In this document: piece after piece, positions 58,786 through 64,000 of the stretch
Position numbering within the stretch: the first letter of the stretch is position 1
Layout: each line of letters starts with the position of its first letter
DNA from: Methanobrevibacter thaueri
GTDB lineage: Archaea; Methanobacteriota; Methanobacteria; Methanobacteriales; Methanobacteriaceae
Assembly: GCF_003111625.1 (NCBI RefSeq)
Contig: NZ_MZGS01000028.1
Coordinates: forward strand, 180,213-244,212
Direction of reading: 5' to 3'
DNA: 64,000 bases
Notes under the pieces: model-generated
Database searches by the model: none
What the model was told of the DNA's origin: nothing
Seen by the model: the letters and a program-made list of their open reading frames with translations, nothing else
Made by a program: the position numbers and the translations under genes

Positions 58786-58888
58786 AATATCTACAATGCA
58801 GGAAAAACTCCTGCAAAGCACCGATTAGATATTGAAAAACTTAATATATCTAAGTTTGAATTAAAAATCCAGAAGGATTTTAAAATTC
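58786..58888. ncRNA. three tandem hairpins upstream of ileS
   Basis: Hairpin 1 has an outer stem AATATCTA/TAGATATT (58786-58833) and an inner stem TGCAGGA/TCCTGCA (58797-58815). Hairpin 2 is AAACTTA/TAAGTTT (58837-58857). Hairpin 3 is a near-perfect GAATT..AATCC stem with loop AGAA (58858-58888). No reading frame overlaps them well, so they may be a structured leader or 3' end of a transcript. Confidence 0.5.
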
Positions 58889-58940
58889 TATCTAATACTA
58901 TGATAACAAATCCTATATAAGTTTAATCATGACTTTAAAA

Positions 58941-59055
58941 ATTGCAAGGAGTGACCCTCATAGGTACAACTGAACCCAAAGACAACCCGGTGAGGCCATC
59001 AAAAAACAACTCCCGATGAAAGAGAAGATCCTTACAATTTAAAAGAGAATCATAA
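58941..59055 (-). ncRNA. GC-richer structured patch, possible RNA gene
   Basis: This segment is near 50 percent G+C within DNA of about 30 percent. Its ends can form a 12-bp stem (reverse strand AAATTGTAAGGA with TCCTTGCAATTT) that is complete only with a G-U pair on the reverse strand, so a reverse-strand RNA is favoured. It lies downstream of the two tiny genes. A short reverse-strand frame (HRELFFDGLTGLS) overlaps it. Confidence 0.4.
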
Positions 59056-59058
59056 GTT

Positions 59059-59160
59059 TCACATTAACTTAACTAAAAGTAATGTGAATACAGTAGTCAA
59101 GACCCACGAACAAATGAGATACCAAACTACTGCAGCCCAAAATTTAGCAAGGGTGCTCAC
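59059..59160 (-). CDS. 33-aa single-helix membrane peptide
   Basis: Frame from GTG 59160 to TGA 59059. The GTG shares one base with the stop of the 31-aa gene. A GGGAGG ribosome binding site lies about six bases upstream. The peptide is one hydrophobic helix (TLAKFWAAVVWYLICSWVLT) with a short charged end. The architecture is like small membrane subunits or bacteriocin-like peptides. It is too short to be assigned but has clear translation signals. Confidence 0.55.
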   Translation of the reverse strand: MSTLAKFWAAVVWYLICSWVLTTVFTLLLVKLM

Positions 59161-59255
59161 TATAATCCTCCCATTAGATATATTAAGTTGCCAAGCGGAA
59201 TTTTCATCAAACGAAATCTTTGAATCCAACTCATGGCAACACTATGAAAACTCAT
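59160..59255 (-). CDS. 31-aa peptide gene preceding the 33-aa membrane peptide
   Basis: Frame from ATG 59255 to TAG 59160, encoding an amphipathic basic peptide (MSFHSVAMSWIQRFRLMK, then IPLGNLIYLMGG). A near-perfect GGAGGTGAT ribosome binding site precedes the ATG, and the next gene overlaps its stop. This two-gene unit with strong signals looks selected for translation and may encode a paired peptide system. No family is recognised. Confidence 0.55.
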   Translation of the reverse strand: MSFHSVAMSWIQRFRLMKIPLGNLIYLMGGL

Positions 59256-59432
59256 AATATCACCTCCTGGACTTTGGGGTTACAGTTATACAGTTATATT
59301 AGAAAAAACTTGAATATAAACTTTTATTTTAAAAAATAAGAACAATATGGCTTTTATTATGTGAAAATAGATTGTAAATAAAAAATTAAACTGGCATTAA
59401 CTACATTAACAATAACATCAATATAGTTAATC

Positions 59433-59540
59433 ATGAGCTTTCACAGAAAATACAATTCACTTTTTAAACTGGTAGACAATTCAATGAAACTTTACAAAAT
59501 CTATAAAAAGAAAAAACAGGAAGAGAAGAAGAAAAAATGA
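59433..59540 (+). CDS. 35-aa basic peptide coupled to DsbA-like gene
   Basis: Frame from ATG 59433 to TGA 59540, encoding MSFHRKYNSLFKLVDNSMK and a lysine-rich tail. The stop overlaps the start of the DsbA/FrnE-like gene (ATGA at 59537-59540), the usual sign of translational coupling. Function is unknown; it may be a small leader or partner protein. Confidence 0.5.
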   Translation: MSFHRKYNSLFKLVDNSMKLYKIYKKKKQEEKKKK

Positions 59541-60202
59541 GAATAATCTACTGGAGCGACTTCAACTGTCCAAATTCATATATAGGATTGGTCCGACTTA
59601 AAAATGCAGTTGATGAATTGGATTTGGATGCAAAATGGGAAATGAAACCCTTTGAGCTTTACCCAACATTATTTAACGCTCCAACCAGTTCAATAATTAC
59701 CCAAAACGTCCTGAAGTACGGGCTTACGCCTGAAGAGACAGAAAAAAAGATTATTGAAACCGAAAAAATCGCTCTAAAAGACGGCATTGAATTGAATTAC
59801 AAGGACATTAAATTAACATCATCAAGAAATGCCCACAGGCTAGTCAAATATGTGCAGAACAGACATCCTGACATTTCACAGGAACTTATTTTTAAAATTT
59901 TTGAAGCCAATTTCTGCGAAAACAGGATAATAGCTGACATCACAACATTGGTTGAAATTTCATCTGAATTGGGTTTGGATGAAAGTGAAATCAGGAATGT
60001 GCTTGAAGGCGATTCATACAACTTTGAAGTCCAGATTGAAGAGGAAGACGCAATAGTCATGGGTGTGGAATCGATACCACTGTATTTCCTTAACATTTCC
60101 GAAGAGCAGTTGATTGTCCCGGGAGCCTTTGAAAAAGAGGATTTCAAGATAGCCCTACAGGACCTAATCAATGGTGAAATCGAGTCAAAATCATTTATTT
60201 AA
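59537..60202 (+). CDS. DsbA/FrnE-like thioredoxin-fold protein
   Basis: A 221-aa protein of the DsbA/2-hydroxychromene-2-carboxylate isomerase family. The active-site motif is NCPNSY, so the usual CxxC is CxxS, which favours isomerase-like or monothiol chemistry over disulfide exchange. A cis-proline (SIPLYF) appears near the C-terminus. No signal peptide is present, so it acts in the cytoplasm. It is coupled to a 35-aa gene upstream. Confidence 0.82.
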   Translation: MRIIYWSDFNCPNSYIGLVRLKNAVDELDLDAKWEMKPFELYPTLFNAPTSSIITQNVLKYGLTPEETEKKIIETEKIALKDGIELNYKDIKLTSSRNAHRLVKYVQNRHPDISQELIFKIFEANFCENRIIADITTLVEISSELGLDESEIRNVLEGDSYNFEVQIEEEDAIVMGVESIPLYFLNISEEQLIVPGAFEKEDFKIALQDLINGEIESKSFI

Positions 60203-60260
60203 CTCAATATTGTTTTTACTTTCTTAAAAACTTAAATAATTTAAAGTATTATTTTTTCTT

Positions 60261-60551
60261 ATGAAAATAATATATGCAGACACTTTTTTTAAACGTTTAA
60301 TTGGTTTAATGGGAAAAAAGGATTTCAATCACATTCTATTATTTGCAAATTTAAGGGATTCCAGCATCCACACGATGTTTATGAGATTTGAGATTGATGT
60401 CTATTTCATCGATGAAAACAAAAGAGTTTTTGACAAGGCTTCGCTGAAACCATGGAGATTTTATAAAGCTAAAAAACAAGCAAAATATGTTTTAGAGACA
60501 AAAAAAGGAGTATTAAAAATAAAAATAGGAGATTACTTAGATTTTATCTAA
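60261..60551 (+). CDS. DUF192 family protein
   Basis: A 96-aa protein with the DUF192 core (SIHTMFMRFEIDVYFIDE, KASLKPWRFYKAKK). Members often carry a signal peptide, but this one does not. Function is unknown; it starts shortly after the DsbA-like gene and overlaps the convergent flavoprotein gene by 15 bases. Confidence 0.85.
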   Translation: MKIIYADTFFKRLIGLMGKKDFNHILLFANLRDSSIHTMFMRFEIDVYFIDENKRVFDKASLKPWRFYKAKKQAKYVLETKKGVLKIKIGDYLDFI

Positions 60552-61229
60552 GATCTCATCTGGAGTTTCGAAAATTTTGATATCATCAATAGTAGATAAT
60601 TTACGAGTATTTTCAATGTCGATATCCCTCATGTAGATTGTAATGATCTTGCCTTCTGAAATCGCGTCGTTCGGGCATGAGTTTCTGCACAGTCCGCAGC
60701 CGATGCATTTTGTCAAATCGATTTCGGAATGTGGAATAATAGCTCCCTGCTCACAAACTAACGCAGCAACGCAGTCATCACAGCCTTCACACTTTGACAG
60801 CTCCATCTTTGACGGCAAGACTGTATCAATCGGTCCAGGATGGATGTCAACTGGAACCATATATACCGGCACGGCGCCCTTTCCGGCCTGTGCCACCGCA
60901 TTTGTCACCAAAGTGTCTGCAATTCCATAGACAATCTTTGAAACGGTGTTTGCTGTAGCCGGTGAGACCACTAATAGGTCGTATTTGCCCAGGGACAGAC
61001 GACCTGTAATTGGATATGAAAATTTTTGGTTGGAATCAGTGGCGAGCTCCCTATACTTTCCACCAGTTATGCTTACAACGCTTTCATAAAGTCCATACAT
61101 CTTAAGGACTTCTTCCGCTGCTCCTGATAGAAATACTGTGACTTCATGCTCTTTTGCTAACTTAAGAGCAACTTGCACTGATTCGCGAAGTAAATGACCC
61201 GCTCCAGTAAATGCAAAGGCAATTCTCAT
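60537..61229 (-). CDS. DmrX-like flavoprotein with two ferredoxin clusters
   Basis: A 230-aa flavoprotein (GAGHLLRES and VVSPATANTVSKIV FMN-binding segments) with two ferredoxin-type cysteine sets near the C-terminus (CEGCDDC and CIGCGLCRNSC). The arrangement fits the archaeal dihydromethanopterin reductase (acceptor) DmrX, which completes H4MPT synthesis. That substrate is by family analogy; related archaeoflavoproteins are the main alternative. It starts six bases after glyA ends. Confidence 0.8.
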   Translation of the reverse strand: MRIAFAFTGAGHLLRESVQVALKLAKEHEVTVFLSGAAEEVLKMYGLYESVVSITGGKYRELATDSNQKFSYPITGRLSLGKYDLLVVSPATANTVSKIVYGIADTLVTNAVAQAGKGAVPVYMVPVDIHPGPIDTVLPSKMELSKCEGCDDCVAALVCEQGAIIPHSEIDLTKCIGCGLCRNSCPNDAISEGKIITIYMRDIDIENTRKLSTIDDIKIFETPDEILDKI

Positions 61230-61235
61230 GTTAAT

Positions 61236-62504
61236 CTATAATTTGTGATATTCGTAAGCGTCTTTGTCTGAGAACGCGTAATCCAGAGTTGTGTATTGGT
61301 TCATGAATTCAGCGACTTCATCAGCTATGTCTTCCTTATCCATAGCTACACGTTTAATGAATTCAGCAACCTCATCCATCTCTTTTTCTTTCAATCCTCT
61401 ACGGGTGATTTCTTGGGTACCTATTCTTAAACCGGACGGATCATCGGAGTTGTCACGGTCATCTCCAGGCAAGAGGTTTTTGTTTAAAATCACGTTGTTG
61501 TCAGCTAATTCTTTTGCAACATCTGATGCTGATCTGACACTGGTCAAGTCCACTGCGATTTGATGGGATTGTGTGAATCCTAAGTCTTCGCATAAAACAT
61601 CAAATCCTCTTTCATACATTGCCTGACCTAATGCTTGTGCGTTTTTGATGGTCTGTTTTGCGTATGCTTCACCAAACTCTAACATTTCAGCGGTTGCAAT
61701 GCCTAAACCGAGCAAGTGGTGCAAGTGGTGGTTACTGACAACACCTGGGAAAACTGCCTCATCAATTGTGTCGGCATTTTCAGCATGGGAAAGGATGATT
61801 CCACCTTGTGGACCTGGGAAGGTCTTGTGGGTACTTCCCATCATGAGGTCTGCACCTTCTTTTAAAGGTTGTTGGAACTGTCCACCGGCAATAAGGCCTA
61901 ATACATGTGCCCCGTCATACATTACGGTTGCTCCAACTTCGTCAGCTGCTTCACGAGCTTCTTTGATTGGGTGAGGGAACAGGAATAAACTTCCACCGAA
62001 CAAGACTATTTTTGGTTTTTCCTCGAGAATTTTCTTGTTCATTGCGTCGATGTCAATGTTCATCACATTCTTATCAAGTGGGTGGAAAACTGTTTTAAGT
62101 CCTCTAATACCTGCTGCACTTACGTTTGCGTGGGAAATATGGCCTCCTGAAGGTACTTCAAGAGCCATTACTTTTTCTCCAGGTTTTGCATATCCAAAGA
62201 ATGCTGCAAGGTTTGCTGTAACACCAGATACTGGTTGAACGTTTGCATAATCACAGTCATATACTTCACATGAAAGTTTTTTGACTTTATCTTCCAAAAT
62301 GTCAATGTATTGGCATCCTTCGTAGAACCTTTCGAATGCTTGTCCTTCTGCGTATCTGTGAGCAAAATCAGTTGCTAACGCTTCTGTTACCTCTACACTT
62401 GTAACGTTTTCGGAAGCGATTAAGTTGATACTGTTTCTCATATATTGAGTATGTTCTTTTGCAATTTCTTCAAATCTTAAAATTTCATCATGATAATTAG
62501 CCAT
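61236..62504 (-). CDS. glyA: serine hydroxymethyltransferase
   Basis: GlyA interconverts serine and glycine, moving a one-carbon unit to tetrahydromethanopterin in methanogens. The PLP lysine lies in [15 protein letters not shown] and the conserved [12 protein letters not shown] segment is present. The 422-aa length is typical. It precedes the DmrX-like flavoprotein by six bases, which suits a shared role in one-carbon metabolism. Confidence 0.96.
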   Translation of the reverse strand: MANYHDEILRFEEIAKEHTQYMRNSINLIASENVTSVEVTEALATDFAHRYAEGQAFERFYEGCQYIDILEDKVKKLSCEVYDCDYANVQPVSGVTANLAAFFGYAKPGEKVMALEVPSGGHISHANVSAAGIRGLKTVFHPLDKNVMNIDIDAMNKKILEEKPKIVLFGGSLFLFPHPIKEAREAADEVGATVMYDGAHVLGLIAGGQFQQPLKEGADLMMGSTHKTFPGPQGGIILSHAENADTIDEAVFPGVVSNHHLHHLLGLGIATAEMLEFGEAYAKQTIKNAQALGQAMYERGFDVLCEDLGFTQSHQIAVDLTSVRSASDVAKELADNNVILNKNLLPGDDRDNSDDPSGLRIGTQEITRRGLKEKEMDEVAEFIKRVAMDKEDIADEVAEFMNQYTTLDYAFSDKDAYEYHKL

Positions 62505-62568
62505 TTACTACACCTAATATCCAATTATATATTTATGATTTAATTTTTGTTTATCATTTAATATAAAT

Positions 62569-63726
62569 TTAATATTTTAATGGTGTTTTCAAAACCAAAA
62601 TGACATAAGTCAAGAAAAAGAATGCAAGGAGTAAAAATAATATTCCACCGATGAAAATGGACATTACACCAAAACCGTCAACCAAAAATCCTCCGATTGC
62701 AATACCAAGGGCGATTCCGCCGTTCAAGACGCTTAAAAATATGCCATTGGCAAGTTCTGGAGTGTCGGGCAGAACTGACGCCTCGATGTATTGAATCAAG
62801 TTATAGCCCATACCATCCAATATTCCAAATATCAAAATCAGTATCAAGACAGGAATCAGATAATCGGCAAAGGCATGCATTCCCAAAAACACCGCTGCAC
62901 ACACCAGCTGGAAAACGATCAGTGTTGCTTTGTCCTTTTTTGCAATCATCTTTCCGCCCAGCCATGTGCCGAAAATGGAGATTACACCATAGGCAAAAAG
63001 GAAAATGCTCAGCCTGTATGTATAGACATGGCTGACAGTCTGCAGGAAGTATGGAATGTAGTTGTAGACTATGCTTGCGCCTATTGGCATCATTATGATG
63101 CCGACAGTGGCCAAAACGAATTCCCTTGACTTTAAAGAGGACAAAGGCATTTCATAGCTTTTTGACTCGCCGGGCAATCTAGGGAAGAATATTGCAATCA
63201 ATATTAATGTCATGAGATTGAAGAGGAAAATCCAGCTCATGGCGACCTGATAGCCGAAGATTGTCCCCAATCCTGTTGTAATCGGCAATCCGACAATGCT
63301 TCCGATTGAAATGCCGAGGAGGATCCTTGTGATGTAGTCCTGCTGCTGATTTTCCGGCGCTATCTTCTCGCAGAAGGTCAGGGCGATTGCGATGAACGCC
63401 GGATAGAAGACCGCCGAAAGGATTCTGAAAAAGCTTGCAATGTAGATGTTTCCTGTGAAAATGATTACAAGGTTTGACACCGCAAAAATCCCGAGTATTG
63501 CGATGAATGTCCTTTTGATCTCGAACCTTGAAAACAGGACAGGTATGAAAAGCCCTGTTACGGCAATCGTGAATGTGAAGGATGAAACGTATAACCCGGA
63601 AACGGCAATGGATGTGGCAAAATGCTCGGATATCTGTGATATCATGCCTATTATGCTCAATGGAGTGTTTATGCCCATTGTTGAAAGCATCAATATGTAT
63701 AACAGTACTTTTGGATTATAGCTCAT
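62569..63726 (-). CDS. MFS transporter
   Basis: A protein of about 385 aa with 12 membrane helices. Motif residues are less conserved than in the other two MFS proteins of the window (LGGKMIAKKDKAT loop in the second half). It may belong to the AraJ/Bcr-like efflux group. Start ATG 63726 follows GAGGAATTC and is preferred to 63750. The substrate is unknown. Confidence 0.8.
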   Translation of the reverse strand: MSYNPKVLLYILMLSTMGINTPLSIIGMISQISEHFATSIAVSGLYVSSFTFTIAVTGLFIPVLFSRFEIKRTFIAILGIFAVSNLVIIFTGNIYIASFFRILSAVFYPAFIAIALTFCEKIAPENQQQDYITRILLGISIGSIVGLPITTGLGTIFGYQVAMSWIFLFNLMTLILIAIFFPRLPGESKSYEMPLSSLKSREFVLATVGIIMMPIGASIVYNYIPYFLQTVSHVYTYRLSIFLFAYGVISIFGTWLGGKMIAKKDKATLIVFQLVCAAVFLGMHAFADYLIPVLILILIFGILDGMGYNLIQYIEASVLPDTPELANGIFLSVLNGGIALGIAIGGFLVDGFGVMSIFIGGILFLLLAFFFLTYVILVLKTPLKY

Positions 63727-63801
63727 GTTGAATTCCTCATTAAATAACAATAGTTATGTAAAAAATAGCATATATATTTTGAGAAATTCTGAATTGAGGA
63801 T

Positions 63802-63830
63802 GTGACACGAAGTCACTATTTTTTTAATTT
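63802..63830 (+). terminator. hairpin with T-run near left edge of the transposase gene
   Basis: GTGAC (63802-63806) and GTCAC (63812-63816) around a 5-base loop are followed by a seven-T run. It may be an insertion-sequence end structure, since the transposase starts about 100 bases later. Confidence 0.4.
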
Positions 63831-63900
63831 TATTTTGCTTATTTTTCCTTTAATTTTATATACTATGAAGTACAATCTTTTATTATAGATATTAATCTTT

Positions 63901-64000
63901 ATGGTTGTTTTATTTATGGTTTTGAAAGATGATAATATTAATCAGACTATGTTGGTCCCTATGGACTTGCGAAACTTGATTCCTAAAGATCATCCGTGCT
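63901..64000 (+). CDS. IS1182-like transposase, 3' part outside window
   Basis: The frame opens at ATG 63901 or more likely ATG 63916 and runs off the window. The visible N-terminus (TMLVPMDLRNLIPKDHPC) matches the DUF772 domain that begins IS1182-family transposases. No ribosome binding site is obvious. This marks the left end of an insertion sequence at the window edge. Confidence 0.7.
   Translation, partial: MVVLFMVLKDDNINQTMLVPMDLRNLIPKDHPC

Noticed and set aside
58941..59055. SRP RNA or RNase P RNA in the GC-rich patch
   Set aside because: No conserved signature of either RNA could be matched, so only a possible unknown RNA is claimed.
59537..60202. Classical disulfide oxidoreductase
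   Set aside because: The active site is CPNS, not CxxC.

Overview
The window looks like a Methanobrevibacter-type methanogen (Methanobacteriales). Archaeal markers include Sec61 beta, SRP54, RNA polymerase subunit L, transcription factor S, Csl4, Dph2, Pus10 and an OGG-like glycosylase. Methanogen markers include an FprA-type F420H2 oxidase, a dihydromethanopterin reductase-like flavoprotein and CbiL. DNA is AT-rich, many genes start behind GGTGAT- or GGAGG-like ribosome binding sites, and TATA boxes are visible upstream of several genes. No species is assigned.

Bases 1-22,000 are mostly housekeeping. DUF655, rsmA and a HemK-type methyltransferase open the window. Lysine and arginine biosynthesis (dapF, lysA, argD), a cyclophilin, hisF with a DNA glycosylase, and a reverse-strand information-processing run (ffh, pus10, moaC, Sec61 beta) follow. 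Then come a purine phosphoribosyltransferase, dph2, csl4, rpoL, a NUDIX gene, TFS, a tRNA-Arg(TCG), a Rad3/DinG-like helicase, cbiL and a V4R-domain regulator. A two-gene HEPN module (6905-7728) interrupts this region. Bases 22,000-29,500 hold membrane and regulatory genes: a UbiB-like kinase, a phosphodiesterase-like membrane protein, a CPBP protease, an orphan solute-binding protein and a truncated AraC-type regulator.

Bases 29,500-49,400 form an AT-rich accessory island. It carries an ATP-grasp ligase paired with a MATE transporter that has an RsbW-like tail, a Bro-N/DinD-like gene, a large HEPN-motif protein with a perfect 75-bp tandem duplication, a VapBC-like pair, and a beta-helix surface protein with a lysine-rich linker and basic C-terminal region in an apparent three-gene operon. 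Two decayed tyrosine-recombinase copies in direct orientation bracket that operon. A STAND-like ATPase, an MFS pump with a divergent HxlR regulator, a tautomerase and a DUF4258/DUF2283-like pair follow. A previously unlabelled intergenic repeat of about 85-115 bp recurs through the island, always in the same orientation (seven copies, plus one diverged copy at 22.2 kb).

Bases 49,500-64,000 return to conserved genes: fprA, then a reverse-strand run ileS-purL-moeA-site-2 protease, a DsbA/FrnE-like protein, DUF192, the DmrX-like flavoprotein, glyA and an MFS transporter. The roughly 900-bp gap upstream of ileS is not empty. It holds three tandem hairpins, a GC-richer structured patch, two overlapping tiny reverse-strand genes (31 and 33 codons) with strong ribosome binding sites, and a 35-codon gene translationally coupled to the DsbA-like gene. 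The right edge cuts into an IS1182-like transposase gene.

The strongest candidates for something undescribed are the dispersed repeat family, the toxin-like surface-protein operon between recombinase relics, the ATP-grasp/MATE pair, and the tiny-gene and structured-RNA region before ileS. All functional statements come from reading motifs by eye; no database search was run.
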